DNA from: Mycobacterium asiaticum
GTDB lineage: Bacteria; Actinomycetota; Actinomycetes; Mycobacteriales; Mycobacteriaceae
DNA length: 64,000 bases
Assembly: GCF_001673635.1 (NCBI RefSeq)
Contig: NZ_LZMH01000074.1
Span: 1 to 64,000, forward strand
Reading direction: 5' to 3'
How positions within the stretch are numbered: the first letter of the stretch is position 1; every line of letters starts with the position of its first letter. The translations under genes and the position numbers were made by a program. The notes under the pieces were generated by a model. The model had not been told where the DNA came from. It saw nothing but the letters and a program-made list of their open reading frames with translations, and ran no database searches. Positions 33,371 to 42,990 of the stretch are shown one piece after another.

Positions 33371-35104
33371 TCAGCCGCTGCGCAGTACGGCGAAGGAATG
33401 CCCGGGCAGCTCGGTGGAGCTGTCGCCGATGTCCGGCGGATCCCACGCCAGCACCAACTCACCGGTGATCGGCACCCGAACCGGCTCCGCGCCCAGATTG
33501 CAGGCCAGGTGCAGCGTATTGCGCCGCAGCACGATCCAGCGCTGCTCTTCGTCATAGTCGACCGTCAGATGATCAAGCCACCGGTCGGCGAAGTCGGGCT
33601 CGTCGCGCCGCAGCGCGATCAGGTCGCGATAGGTCCGCAGCAGCCGGGCGTGTTCGCCGGAGTCCACCTCGTCCCAGATCAGCTTGGAACGCTGGAACGT
33701 CTGCGGGTCCTGCGGGTCGGGGATCTCGTCGGCGTCCCAGCCATGTTCGGCGAACTCGGCTTTGCGTCCGTCCCTGGTGGCCTGCGCCAGTTCCGGCTCG
33801 GGATGCGAGCTGAAAAATTGGAACGGGCTGGACGCGCCCCACTCTTCGCCCATGAAAAGCATTGCCGTGTAGGGCGACCCGAGTACCAGCGCGGCCTTGA
33901 CGGCGAGCTGGCCGCCGGTCAGGTTCTGCGAGGGCCGATCCCCGAGCGCGCGATTGCCGACCTGGTCGTGGGTGCAGGTGTAGGCCAGCAGCCGGGTGGC
34001 CGGGATTCCGGTTTCCGCGGAGGTGTCCAGCGGGCGCCCGTGCCGGCGGCGCCGGAACGACGAATAGGTGCCGGCGTGGAAGAAGCCGTGCCGCAACGTC
34101 TGGGCCAGCGTGGCCAGCGAACCGAAATCGGCGTAATAGCCCTGCCGTTCGCCGGATACCGCGGTGTGGATGGCGTGGTGGATGTCGTCGGCCCACTGCG
34201 CGGTGATCCCGTAGCCGCCACGATCGCGCGAAGTGATCGTCCGCGGGTCATTCATGTCGCTCTCGGCAACCAACGACAACGGACGGCCCACTTGCCTTGA
34301 CAGCCAGTCTGTTTCGGTGGCCAGCTCCTCCAGGATGTGCACCGCGGTGGTGTCCACCAGAGCGTGCACGGCGTCCAGGCGCAGCCCGTCGGCGTGGAAG
34401 TCGCGCATCCAGCGCAACGCGCACCCGATGATGTAGCGGCGCACCTCGTCGGAGTCGGCGTCGGCGATGTTGATGCCCTCACCCCACGGGTTGCTGGCCG
34501 AGGACAGGTACGGGCCGAACTTCGGCAGGTAGTTTCCGGACGGCCCCAGGTGATTGAACACCGCGTCGATCAGCACACCCAGCCCGCGGGCGTGGCACGC
34601 GTCGACGAGCCTGACTAGTCCGTCGGGTCCGCCGTACGGTTCGTGCACGCTGTACCAGAGCACACCGTCGTAGCCCCAACCATGGGTTCCGGCAAACGAA
34701 TTCACCGGCATCAGCTCCACGAAATCCACCCCGAGCTCGACGAGGTAGTCCAGCTTGGCGATGGCGGAATCGAAGGTGCCCTCCGGGGTGAATGTGCCGA
34801 CGTGCAGCTCGTAGATCACCGCACCCTCGACCGACCGGCCGGCCCACTCGCCATCGGTCCAGGCGGCCGCGCCGGCATCCCACAACTGCGAGCGCTCGTG
34901 CACCCCGTCGGGCTGGCGGGCCGACCGCGGGTCGGGCAGCACGGTGGTGTCGTCGTCGAGCAGGAAGCCGTACCGGGCGTCGGGTGGCGAGTCGACGGTT
35001 GCGTGCCACCAGCCGTCGTCGGATCGGGTCATCTCGTGCACGGCACCATCGAGGTCGAGGCGTACTCGCTCGGGCTTGGGCGCCCATACGCGGAAATCAG
35101 GCAT
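33371..35104 (-). CDS. treZ: Malto-oligosyltrehalose trehalohydrolase TreZ
   Basis: A 577-aa GH13 enzyme that releases trehalose from the maltooligosyl trehalose made by TreY. It has an N-terminal CBM48-like domain (MPDFRVWAPKPERVRLDLDG), the (beta/alpha)8 barrel with the nucleophile Asp in DGLRLDAVHALVD, the acid Glu in SLVAESDMNDPR, and the FMGEEWGASSPFQFF segment typical of TreZ. The start codon overlaps the treY end by 8 bp. Third gene of the treX-treY-treZ operon (transcribed right to left), matching Rv1562c. Confidence 0.96.
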   Translation of the reverse strand: MPDFRVWAPKPERVRLDLDGAVHEMTRSDDGWWHATVDSPPDARYGFLLDDDTTVLPDPRSARQPDGVHERSQLWDAGAAAWTDGEWAGRSVEGAVIYELHVGTFTPEGTFDSAIAKLDYLVELGVDFVELMPVNSFAGTHGWGYDGVLWYSVHEPYGGPDGLVRLVDACHARGLGVLIDAVFNHLGPSGNYLPKFGPYLSSASNPWGEGINIADADSDEVRRYIIGCALRWMRDFHADGLRLDAVHALVDTTAVHILEELATETDWLSRQVGRPLSLVAESDMNDPRTITSRDRGGYGITAQWADDIHHAIHTAVSGERQGYYADFGSLATLAQTLRHGFFHAGTYSSFRRRRHGRPLDTSAETGIPATRLLAYTCTHDQVGNRALGDRPSQNLTGGQLAVKAALVLGSPYTAMLFMGEEWGASSPFQFFSSHPEPELAQATRDGRKAEFAEHGWDADEIPDPQDPQTFQRSKLIWDEVDSGEHARLLRTYRDLIALRRDEPDFADRWLDHLTVDYDEEQRWIVLRRNTLHLACNLGAEPVRVPITGELVLAWDPPDIGDSSTELPGHSFAVLRSG

Positions 35105-37397
35105 TGCTGCGCTCCAACAGGACGACCGGCAGGTCGGCGAACAATTGGGCGGCCGAGGTGGGTCCGCTGGACATGGCTCCGGTCAGCCGGTCGGTCCACG
35201 AGCCCTCCGGCAGCGGCAGCACCGTATCGCCCCAGCCAAGATCAGCCAGCCGCACCGTCCAGCGGGTGACTGCGACCAGGATGTCGGGCCCGCGGCGGAA
35301 TGCCACCACGTGATCGCTGGCCTGACCCGCGGCCAGGACTGGGACGTAGTCGCCGTGCAGGAAGCAGTCCGGGCGCGCGCGTCGTAGCCGCAGCGCGGTG
35401 GTGACGACACGAATCTTTGGATGCTGCAGGTCGTTCAGGGCGGTGCGGCGGACGGCATAGTCGACCTCGCGGCGGTTGTCCGGGTCGACCAGGCTGTCGT
35501 CCCACAACTCGGTGCCCTGGTACACGTCGGGGATGCCGGGCACCGTCAGGGCCAGTAGCTTCTGGCCGAGCGCGTCGCTGGCAGCATGCGGATTGAGCTG
35601 ACCGACGAGTTCGGTCAGCGCGCCGGCCACCTGCCCGTCCAGCACGGTGTCCAGCCAGCGGTGGACACCGTCCTCGAAGTCGGCATTCGGATCGTTCCAC
35701 GTCGTGTGCACCGCCGCTTCCCGGATCGCCTTCTCGGCGTAGCCGTGCAGCCGCTCGCGCAGCGAATCGGTGACCTCGCCGCTGACGGGCCAGACCCCGA
35801 AGATGTTCTGCCACAAGAACTGTCCGGTCGCCGGATCGGGGGAGGGGGCCTGGACCTCCCAGCGCGCGACGAACTCCGTCCACAACGACGGGACCTGGGA
35901 GAGCACGCCGATCCGGGCGCGGACATCCTCACCGCGCTTGGTGTCGTGGGTGGTCAGCGTGGTCATCGCCTGCGGCCACAGGCGGGCGCGGGTCACCGCA
36001 CTCTGGTGGAACTCGGCGGCGCCGACACCGAAGCGGTGCGGTTCGCCGCCGACCTCGTTGAGCGAGACCAACCGGGCGTCGCGGTAGAACAGGCAGTCCT
36101 CGACCGATTTGGCGGTGACCGCGCCGCACAGTTGCTGCAGACGGGTCGCGGGCTCACCCCCGGTGGCCAGCGCGGCGGCCAGCACCTGCAGCGCGGGACC
36201 GTAGTCCGGTTGTGCCGCTTGCGTTTTGGCCAACGCCGTGGGGGGCGTCGCGGCCAGCCCCTGGTAGTCGGAACGGTAGACGTCGATGTAGGTGAGCAGC
36301 GTCGCTATCGCATCCGGCAGCAGCGGATCGTCGGCCTTGGCCGTCGCCACGATGCTGCGTCGCAGCCGGGCCAGCTCACTGCCGAGGGTTTCCGTCGCCG
36401 CCTGGATCTTCAGCTCGGCCAACCTCTGCGGCATTTCGTCGTAGTTGACACCGGCGGATTCGACCAGCTCGGTGAGCGCCGGCGCCCCGCTGGGATCCAC
36501 GAACAGACCGCCTACCTCCCGCAGCACGTCGTAGCCGGTGGTACCGGCCACCGGCAAAGTCGGCTCCAGGGCCTCGTCGACGGCCAGGATCTTCTCGATC
36601 ACGATCCAGGCCTCGGGTCCGAGCAATTCTCGCAGCCACACCAAATAGCCTGCGGGATCGGATAATCCGTCGGGGTGGTCGATCCGCACCCCGTCGACGA
36701 TCCCTTCGTTGACCCACCGCGCGACCTCGGCGTGGCTGGCGTCGAACACCGCACGATCCTCTTGGCGAAGTCCCGCCAGCGAGGTGATCGAGAAGAAACG
36801 GCGATATCCCACCACGCCGTTCTTCCAGCCCACCAGCCGGTAGTGCTGGCGGTCGTGCACCTCAGGCCCGGCCCCGCTCCCGGTGCCCGGCGCGATCGGA
36901 AAAGCCAGATCACCAAGTCGCAGCAGGTCGCCGTCGACGGTCAGGTCCGCGACGTCGCCGTCAGATCCCAACACCGGCAGGATGATTCGTCCCGATTCCT
37001 CCAGGGTCCAGTCGATGTCGAAGAACGACGCATATTCGGAGTCCCGGCCGTGCCGCAGCACATCCCACCACCACGCGTTCTGCTCCGGTTTGTCGACACC
37101 GACGTGATTGGGTACGACGTCGACGATCAATCCCATGCCGCGGGCCCGCGCCGCATCAGCCAGCCGGGCCAGGCCCTCCGGCCCGCCGAGGTCAGCGGAC
37201 ACGGTCTCCGGGTTGGTGACGTCATAGCCGTGGGACGAGCCGCTCACCGCGGTCAGGATCGGCGACAGGTACAGATGCGACACCCCGAGTTCGTCGAGGT
37301 AGTCAAGCAGATTCTCGGCGTCGGCAAGGGTGAACGCGAAACCGCTAGACGCGCCGCGCAACTGCAACCGGTAGGTTGCTGAGATTGGAAAAGGCAT
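35097..37397 (-). CDS. treY: Malto-oligosyltrehalose synthase TreY
   Basis: A 766-aa GH13 enzyme that isomerises the terminal alpha-1,4 bond of maltodextrins to alpha-1,1. Diagnostic segments are ISATYRLQLRGASSGF at the N-terminus, YLSPILTAVSGSSHGYDV, DVVPNHVG, the nucleophile Asp in VDGVRIDHPDGLSDP, and the Glu in VIEKILAVDE. The C-terminal TVPGIPDVYQGTELWD is also typical. It matches Rv1563c and lies between treX (3 bp) and treZ (8-bp overlap). Confidence 0.96.
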   Translation of the reverse strand: MPFPISATYRLQLRGASSGFAFTLADAENLLDYLDELGVSHLYLSPILTAVSGSSHGYDVTNPETVSADLGGPEGLARLADAARARGMGLIVDVVPNHVGVDKPEQNAWWWDVLRHGRDSEYASFFDIDWTLEESGRIILPVLGSDGDVADLTVDGDLLRLGDLAFPIAPGTGSGAGPEVHDRQHYRLVGWKNGVVGYRRFFSITSLAGLRQEDRAVFDASHAEVARWVNEGIVDGVRIDHPDGLSDPAGYLVWLRELLGPEAWIVIEKILAVDEALEPTLPVAGTTGYDVLREVGGLFVDPSGAPALTELVESAGVNYDEMPQRLAELKIQAATETLGSELARLRRSIVATAKADDPLLPDAIATLLTYIDVYRSDYQGLAATPPTALAKTQAAQPDYGPALQVLAAALATGGEPATRLQQLCGAVTAKSVEDCLFYRDARLVSLNEVGGEPHRFGVGAAEFHQSAVTRARLWPQAMTTLTTHDTKRGEDVRARIGVLSQVPSLWTEFVARWEVQAPSPDPATGQFLWQNIFGVWPVSGEVTDSLRERLHGYAEKAIREAAVHTTWNDPNADFEDGVHRWLDTVLDGQVAGALTELVGQLNPHAASDALGQKLLALTVPGIPDVYQGTELWDDSLVDPDNRREVDYAVRRTALNDLQHPKIRVVTTALRLRRARPDCFLHGDYVPVLAAGQASDHVVAFRRGPDILVAVTRWTVRLADLGWGDTVLPLPEGSWTDRLTGAMSSGPTSAAQLFADLPVVLLERSNA

Positions 37398-37400
37398 GTG

Positions 37401-39593
37401 TCACAACGTCTTACGTAGGATCAGCACGGAACGCCCGGCCAGCGCGACTTCTTCGCCGTCCGTGACGACCCGCTCGGCCGCGCCGGTGGGGCTGGTGGTG
37501 TCGAGCTCCACCGTCCACTGCTGCGCGTAGTCACCGTGGGGCATGACGAAGGTGACCTCCTGGTCGTGAGCGTTGAAGCAGAGCAGGAACGAGTCGTCGA
37601 CGATGCGCTCGCCGCGCCGATTGGGCTCGGGCAGCACCTGACCGTTGAGGAACACGGCGATGCTCTTGCCGAAGTCGTTGTCCCAGTCCTGCTCGGTCAT
37701 TTCCTCGCCGGCCGGTGTCAGCCAGGCGATGTCGTGCACTTCGGCGCCGGTGCGTAAGGGGCCACCCTTGAGGAAGCGACGGCGGCGGAACACCGGGTGT
37801 TTCCTGCGCAGCCTCGTCACCCGCTTGGCGAATGCCAGCTGGTCGGAGTTCTTCTCCGCCAACGACCAGTCCATCCAAGACAACTCGGAGTCCTGGCAGT
37901 ACACGTTGTTGTTGCCGTGCTGGGTGCGGCCGAACTCATCACCGTGAGAGATCATCGGGGTGCCCTGGCTCACCATCAGGGTGGCCCAGAAGTTGCGCAT
38001 CTGCTGGCAGCGCAGCTCGACGATGTCGGGATCGTCGGTCGGGCCCTCCACGCCGCAGTTCCATGACCGGTTGTGGCTTTCGCCGTCGCGGTTGTCTTCG
38101 CCGTTGGCCTCGTTGTGTTTTTCGTTGTAGGACACCAGGTCGTGCAGGGTGAACCCGTCATGGGCGGTGACGAAGTTGATGCTGGCGCTGGGGCGCCGCC
38201 CGGTCGCCTCGTAAAGGTCCGACGACCCGGTCAGCCGGGAAGCGAACTCGCCAAGTGTTGCGGGTTCGCCCCGCCAATAGTCGCGCACAGTGTCGCGGTA
38301 TTTCCCGTTCCATTCGGTCCACAAACCTGGGAAATTGCCGACTTGATAACCGCCTTCGCCGATGTCCCACGGCTCGGCGATCAGTTTGACCTGGCTGACC
38401 ACCGGATCCTGCTGCACCAGATCGAAAAACGCTGAGAGGCGGTCGACGTCGTAGAACTCGCGCGCCAGCGTGGCCGCCAGGTCGAAGCGGAAACCGTCGA
38501 CGTGCATCTCGAGCACCCAGTACCGCAGCGAGTCCATGATCAGCTGCAGCGTGTGCGGGTGCCGCACATTGAGGCTGTTTCCTGTGCCGGTGAAGTCCTT
38601 GTAGTGCCGCAGATCCCCGTCGACGAGGCGGTAGTAGGCGGCGTTGTCGATGCCGCGGAAGTTGATCGTCGGGCCGAGATGGTTGCCCTCGGCGGTGTGG
38701 TTGTAGACGACGTCGAGAATCACCTCGATGCCCGCTTCGTGAAACGTGCGCACCATCGACTTGAACTCTGCGACCGCACCACCGGGCTTGCGGGTGGCCG
38801 CGTACTGGTAGTGCGGGGCAAAGAAGCCGAAGGTGTTGTAGCCCCAGTAGTTTCGCAGGCCCAGGTCGAGCAGCCGATGGTCGTGCATGAACTGGTGAAC
38901 CGGCATCAGTTCGATGGCGGTGACATTGAGCGACTTCAGATGGTCGATGATCGCCGGGTGCGACAACCCGGCATAGGTGCCGCGCAGCTCGTGCGGAATG
39001 GCGGGATGGGTCTGGGTCATGCCCTTGACGTGCGCCTCATAGATCACCGTTTCGTGGTACGGCGTACACGGTGCGCGATCCGATGCCCAGTCGAAGAACG
39101 GGTTGATCACCACGGAGGTCATCGTGTGGCCGAGCGAATCGACCATCGGGGGAGTGCCGGTCTCCGACGGGTTCTCGGCGGCGACCGCCAGGTCGTAGGA
39201 GTACAGCGCCTGGCCGAAGTCGAAGTCGCCGACGAACGATTTGCCGTACGGGTCGAGCAGCAACTTGCTCGGGTCACACCGCAGCCCGGCGTCCGGGTCG
39301 AACGGGCCGTGCACCCGGAATCCATACCGCTGGCCGGGGGTGACGTTCGGTAGGTAGCAGTGCCAGATGTAGCCATCGACCTCGTCGAGGTTGATCCGGG
39401 TCTCGGTGCCGTTCTTGGCGATCAGGCACAGTTCAACGCGGTCGGCCACCTCGGAGAACAGCGAAAAGTTGGTGCCGGCACCGTCATACGTGGCGCCGAG
39501 GGGAAAGGGCGCGCCCGGCCAAACCGTCGCCAGAGCGGGCGACGTGTCGGCCTCGTCAAAAGGACTTTCGTTCTTTCGCTCGGTCGAAGCCAT
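37401..39593 (-). CDS. treX: Glycogen debranching enzyme TreX
   Basis: A 730-aa GH13 isoamylase-type debranching enzyme. It has an N-terminal CBM48 domain (PFPLGATYDGAGTNFSLFSE), then the barrel with DVVYNHTAEGN, the nucleophile Asp in DGFRFDLAATLAREF, and the Glu in KLIAEPWDIG. It removes alpha-1,6 branches from glycogen and supplies linear chains to TreY/TreZ. It is the first gene of the operon. A 42-bp gap separates it from the same-strand acyltransferase gene upstream. Confidence 0.96.
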   Translation of the reverse strand: MASTERKNESPFDEADTSPALATVWPGAPFPLGATYDGAGTNFSLFSEVADRVELCLIAKNGTETRINLDEVDGYIWHCYLPNVTPGQRYGFRVHGPFDPDAGLRCDPSKLLLDPYGKSFVGDFDFGQALYSYDLAVAAENPSETGTPPMVDSLGHTMTSVVINPFFDWASDRAPCTPYHETVIYEAHVKGMTQTHPAIPHELRGTYAGLSHPAIIDHLKSLNVTAIELMPVHQFMHDHRLLDLGLRNYWGYNTFGFFAPHYQYAATRKPGGAVAEFKSMVRTFHEAGIEVILDVVYNHTAEGNHLGPTINFRGIDNAAYYRLVDGDLRHYKDFTGTGNSLNVRHPHTLQLIMDSLRYWVLEMHVDGFRFDLAATLAREFYDVDRLSAFFDLVQQDPVVSQVKLIAEPWDIGEGGYQVGNFPGLWTEWNGKYRDTVRDYWRGEPATLGEFASRLTGSSDLYEATGRRPSASINFVTAHDGFTLHDLVSYNEKHNEANGEDNRDGESHNRSWNCGVEGPTDDPDIVELRCQQMRNFWATLMVSQGTPMISHGDEFGRTQHGNNNVYCQDSELSWMDWSLAEKNSDQLAFAKRVTRLRRKHPVFRRRRFLKGGPLRTGAEVHDIAWLTPAGEEMTEQDWDNDFGKSIAVFLNGQVLPEPNRRGERIVDDSFLLCFNAHDQEVTFVMPHGDYAQQWTVELDTTSPTGAAERVVTDGEEVALAGRSVLILRKTL

Positions 39594-39635
39594 TACTCGA
39601 CCTTAATCGCGACGCGTCCCGGCCGGAGGTTGTCG

Positions 39636-41780
39636 TCACCACCAACCGGTGATTGCTGCGATCTGCCGTCCGAGCTCAGGCGCCAAGGTGCGCATGTAGG
39701 TCGCGGTCAGGTGATGAGGATCACGGTAGATCAGCACGTTGCCCTCGACGGCGCGGCACAGGTCGGGACGGCAGATCGCGTCGGACAGGTCCAGCGGCTT
39801 CAGCAGTGGGAACTGCCCGACGAAATCCAGCGTCCCGTTGCGATCGGAGAGCAACTCGCTGCGCTTGATCCCGCAGGACGTCGAGTTGCCTGCCTTGGCC
39901 AGGCAGTCGGCCGGGTTGAACGGTTGGCCGTCCTTGACCAGCCACGGGGTGTCCCGGACCGCCAGGACCGGAATGTTGTTGTCGGAGAACGTTTGCCAGA
40001 TCCCGGTGTAGGTGGCTGGCATCACGTCGCCGGGCTTGATGTTCCACGGCCGGGTCGAGGTGGTGAACACGTAGTCGGGGCGGTCGCTGACGAGCTTGGC
40101 CATCGTCGTCTCCACCCATTCCCGGCACTGCGGGTACGGGGCGTTGTTGCCCATGATCAGGGGAACCTGTTCGGTGGACAACGCACAGCCCATCTTGAGA
40201 TACGTCACCACCCGGAAGTGATGCAGCCGGCCCAGCAGGTCCAGGGCGGGCAGCCAGTGTTCGGCGTGCGAGCCGCCGGCCAGGGCGATGGTCCGCGGAG
40301 CGTTGTCGTCGCCGTAGGTGCAGTTGACGACGGCGGGGTTGGCGAAGTCGCTGATGCAGCCGTCTCTGGTGGAGGCGGGCAGGTCCTCCTGAACTTCGAG
40401 CACGGTCGGCCGCATCCGCAGCGAGGGCACCCGCACGTGGTTCACCAGCGCGCGTGCGCCGGGGTAGTCGTTGGCGCTCAGGCCACTGAGCTCCTTGCCG
40501 GACGCACGTTCGATCACCAGATGCTCGCGCCAGGTGAACGAGGTGGCGGTCAGTGTGACGCCGAGCAGCACCACGATCGATCCCAGCGCCATGGTGGGCC
40601 GGCGCAGGCGCTGGCGCCAGGCGACCGGCGCGGGGCGCGGCGCGTTGGCCCGGTAGCGCAGCGGGTCCTCGACGTGCCGAGTGGTCAGGTAGGCCAGCAC
40701 ACCGGATACCAGCAGCACCGCCGCGCCTTCGATGAAGTTGGCGTCCTTGTGGCCGGTGTAGGCGAGCCAGAAGATCAGCAGCGGCCAATGCCAGAGGTAC
40801 AGCGAGTAGGCCATCGCTCCGAGCGTCACCAGCGGACCGACCGCCAGGATCCGGCTCGGCGCGGGCATCCGGCCGCGGGTGTCCGGGCGGGCCTGCATGT
40901 TCGCTCCCGCCAGGATCATCAGCATGGTGGCACCGACCGGCACCAGCGCCCATGGGCCGGGGAATTCCTGGACGCCGTCGATCAGCGCGCCGCAGGACAG
41001 GATCGCGGCCAGCGCCACCGTGGCGACCACCGTCCGAAACCACATGGGCCACCGGATGACGGGGACCACGGCGCCGACCAGCGCACCCAGCAAGAGCTCC
41101 CAGCCTCGCGCAAAACTGTTGTAGTAGGCGATCGGTTGATACTGGTTATGGGCAATGATCGCGTAGACGAAGGACGCCACTGTCAAAGCGGTCAACAGCA
41201 CCACGAAGAAGGTCCGCAGGTGCTTGCCCAGCACTGCGCGCAGCAGATATGCGCTGCCAGCCACCAGGAACAGGAAAGCCAGATAGAACTGGCCCTGCAC
41301 CGACATCGACCAGATGTGCTGCAGCGGGCTGACGGCCTCGCCCGCGCGCAGGTAGTCCGCGGACGAGTGGGCCAGCTCCCAGTTCTGGTAGTAGCCCAGG
41401 CTGGCCAGACTCTGGTCGGCGAACGTCTCCCATCGGGTCTGCGGCTGGATCAGGACAGTCAGGAGCGCGCACCCGGCCAGCACCACCACCAGGGCCGGGA
41501 CCAGCCGGCGAACCAGCCGCACCACTTCGGTGCCCGGGGACAGGGAGCCGGCGAGCGCGGACCGCAGCACCTTGCCGCCGAAGAAGAATCCGGACAGGGC
41601 CAGGAAGACGTCCACGCCGCCGGACACGCGCCCGAACCAGACGTGGAAGGCGGCGACCAACGCGATCGCGATTCCGCGCAGGCCGTCGAGGTCGTGCCGG
41701 TAGAAGCCCGAAGAACGGGTCCCCATACCGCCCGGCTCCCCGCTGGTAGCCGGTCTGGAAGGCGGTGTCTGCGTCTGCAT
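39636..41780 (-). CDS. Acyltransferase-3 membrane protein with SGNH domain (Rv1565c orthologue)
   Basis: A 714-aa protein similar to OafA/YrhL family members. The N-terminal 360 residues are a polytopic acyltransferase-3 domain (HDLDGLRGIAIALVAAFHVW, then SGGVDVFLALSGFFFGG, with the conserved His and Arg-Gly). A C-terminal SGNH hydrolase-like domain has the Ser block in ALAGGSHAEHWLPAL and the Asp-His block in RDPHHLTATYM. Such fusions O-acylate extracellular glycans or envelope molecules; the substrate is unknown. The ATG at 41780 gives MQTQTPPSRP; an earlier ATG exists at 41810. It is close to treX and may be cotranscribed. Confidence 0.92.
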   Translation of the reverse strand: MQTQTPPSRPATSGEPGGMGTRSSGFYRHDLDGLRGIAIALVAAFHVWFGRVSGGVDVFLALSGFFFGGKVLRSALAGSLSPGTEVVRLVRRLVPALVVVLAGCALLTVLIQPQTRWETFADQSLASLGYYQNWELAHSSADYLRAGEAVSPLQHIWSMSVQGQFYLAFLFLVAGSAYLLRAVLGKHLRTFFVVLLTALTVASFVYAIIAHNQYQPIAYYNSFARGWELLLGALVGAVVPVIRWPMWFRTVVATVALAAILSCGALIDGVQEFPGPWALVPVGATMLMILAGANMQARPDTRGRMPAPSRILAVGPLVTLGAMAYSLYLWHWPLLIFWLAYTGHKDANFIEGAAVLLVSGVLAYLTTRHVEDPLRYRANAPRPAPVAWRQRLRRPTMALGSIVVLLGVTLTATSFTWREHLVIERASGKELSGLSANDYPGARALVNHVRVPSLRMRPTVLEVQEDLPASTRDGCISDFANPAVVNCTYGDDNAPRTIALAGGSHAEHWLPALDLLGRLHHFRVVTYLKMGCALSTEQVPLIMGNNAPYPQCREWVETTMAKLVSDRPDYVFTTSTRPWNIKPGDVMPATYTGIWQTFSDNNIPVLAVRDTPWLVKDGQPFNPADCLAKAGNSTSCGIKRSELLSDRNGTLDFVGQFPLLKPLDLSDAICRPDLCRAVEGNVLIYRDPHHLTATYMRTLAPELGRQIAAITGWW

Positions 41781-41912
41781 GATCACCGTTAACTTACCGA
41801 AAACCGCCACTCGCTCCTGAGCGCTCGTTCGGGCGAGGCGCTCACACTCTCGCTGGTCGGCGGCGCCGGCGGCGAGGGAGCAAGTGGCGGTGGTGCGGAA
41901 AGTTTACGGCGA

Positions 41913-42929
41913 TTACCTGCCGGGGGCTGCGGGAACCGGCTGCACCGGGACCAGCTGCAACGGGGGCGTCGGGACAGGCTGCGCGGGCGCCGGCTGGGCC
42001 GGGACCGGCTGCAACGGCGCCTGCTGGCCGGGCAGCTGCGCCGGCGCTTGCGGGGTGAGCGCCTGCTGCTGCAGCGGCGCCTGTTGGGTCGGCAGTTGCT
42101 GCACCGGCGGTTGCTGCAGCGGCGCCTGCTGACCCGGAACCTGCTGCGCCGGGGCTTGGGGCGCCGGGGCTTGCAACGCCGGGGCCTGCTGCGCCGGGGC
42201 CTGCTGCGCCGGCAACTGCTGGCCCGGTAGCTGCTGGGCCGGGGCCTGCTGCCCCGGAACCGCCTGGGCCGGGGCCTGCTGTCCCGGAACCTGCTGCAGC
42301 GGCGCCTGCTGGGCCGGTGCTTGCTGTCCCGGAATCAGCTGAGCCGGAGCCTGCTGGGCCGGTGCTTGCTGTCCCGGAATCTGCTGAGCCGGAGCCTGCT
42401 GGGCGGGTGCCGGCGCCGCCGGCACAGTCTGTGCGCCCAGGATGCGCACCAGGTAGGGCGTCATGCCGCTGCTGCGTACCGGCGAAACCTGCACGACATC
42501 GCCGACCTCAAGCATCTGACCGTTGCCCAGGTACATGGCGACGCTCTGGGTGCCTTCGGGACCGTAGAAGATCAGATCAGCCTTGCGGGCCTGCTGCGGC
42601 AGTACCCTCTCCCCGATCCGGTACATCTGGCCGGAGGACCGCGGCAGCTTGAGCCCGGCTCCGGCGTAGGCGTATTGGATCAGGCCCGACGCGTCGAAGC
42701 CGACGGTGTTGATGCCGGACCCGGTGCCGCGAGTGGGGCCCGTGACACCGCCGCCGGCCCACGAGAACGGCACGCCGCGCTGGGAGAGCCCGCGCGCGAT
42801 CACGGTGTCGGCCAGCTGCTGGTAGTCCGACGCCCGGGTGTAGGGATCGGCTGTGGCCAGCGCCGCGGTGGTCACCATGGGTGCGACCAGCATGGCCAGG
42901 CCGACCGCCAAGGCGTAGACGCGTTTCAT
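41913..42929 (-). CDS. ripD: RipD, catalytically inactive NlpC/P60-like peptidoglycan-binding protein with long repeat tail
   Basis: A 338-aa secreted protein. A signal peptide (MKRVYALAVGLAMLVAPMVT, cleavage near TAALA) precedes an NlpC/P60 domain in which the catalytic Cys is Ala (GFDASGLIQY for the usual DCSGL) and the catalytic His region reads QSVAMYLGNG, i.e. Ser replaces His. M. tuberculosis RipD has the same substitutions and binds but does not cut peptidoglycan. From about residue 170 a Pro/Gln/Ala-rich tail follows, with many PAQQAPGQQ-like repeats, making the protein about 100 residues longer than M. tuberculosis RipD. It is preceded by a 323-bp leader with stable hairpins. Confidence 0.94.
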   Translation of the reverse strand: MKRVYALAVGLAMLVAPMVTTAALATADPYTRASDYQQLADTVIARGLSQRGVPFSWAGGGVTGPTRGTGSGINTVGFDASGLIQYAYAGAGLKLPRSSGQMYRIGERVLPQQARKADLIFYGPEGTQSVAMYLGNGQMLEVGDVVQVSPVRSSGMTPYLVRILGAQTVPAAPAPAQQAPAQQIPGQQAPAQQAPAQLIPGQQAPAQQAPLQQVPGQQAPAQAVPGQQAPAQQLPGQQLPAQQAPAQQAPALQAPAPQAPAQQVPGQQAPLQQPPVQQLPTQQAPLQQQALTPQAPAQLPGQQAPLQPVPAQPAPAQPVPTPPLQLVPVQPVPAAPGR

Positions 42930-42947
42930 GTCGTTCCCTCGTTTCCT

Positions 42948-42990
42948 GGGGCCTCGCGGCCCCTCTGTGCCTCAGCGCGGTGAACCGCGC
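42948..42990 (-). promoter_or_regulatory. Two stable hairpins in the ripD 5' leader
   Basis: In the RNA sense (minus strand) two perfect hairpins lie in the 323-bp gap upstream of ripD. One has 7-bp GC arms (GCGCGGT/ACCGCGC, 42975-42990) with a two-base loop. The other has 6-bp arms GGGGCC/GGCCCC closed by a GCGA tetraloop (42948-42963), ending 18 bases before the start codon and its GAGGGA ribosome site. Such a leader could be cis-regulatory. The rest of the gap (to 43252) contains no gene that I can see. Confidence 0.55.

Noticed and set aside
39360..41792. 810-residue open frame antisense to the acyltransferase gene
   Set aside because: His/Gln-rich shadow frame of a high-GC gene, with no recognisable domain, opposite a well-supported protein.
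41884..42983. Cys/Gly-rich frames antisense to ripD
   Set aside because: Shadows of the Pro/Gln-rich repeat tail; periodic composition explains them.
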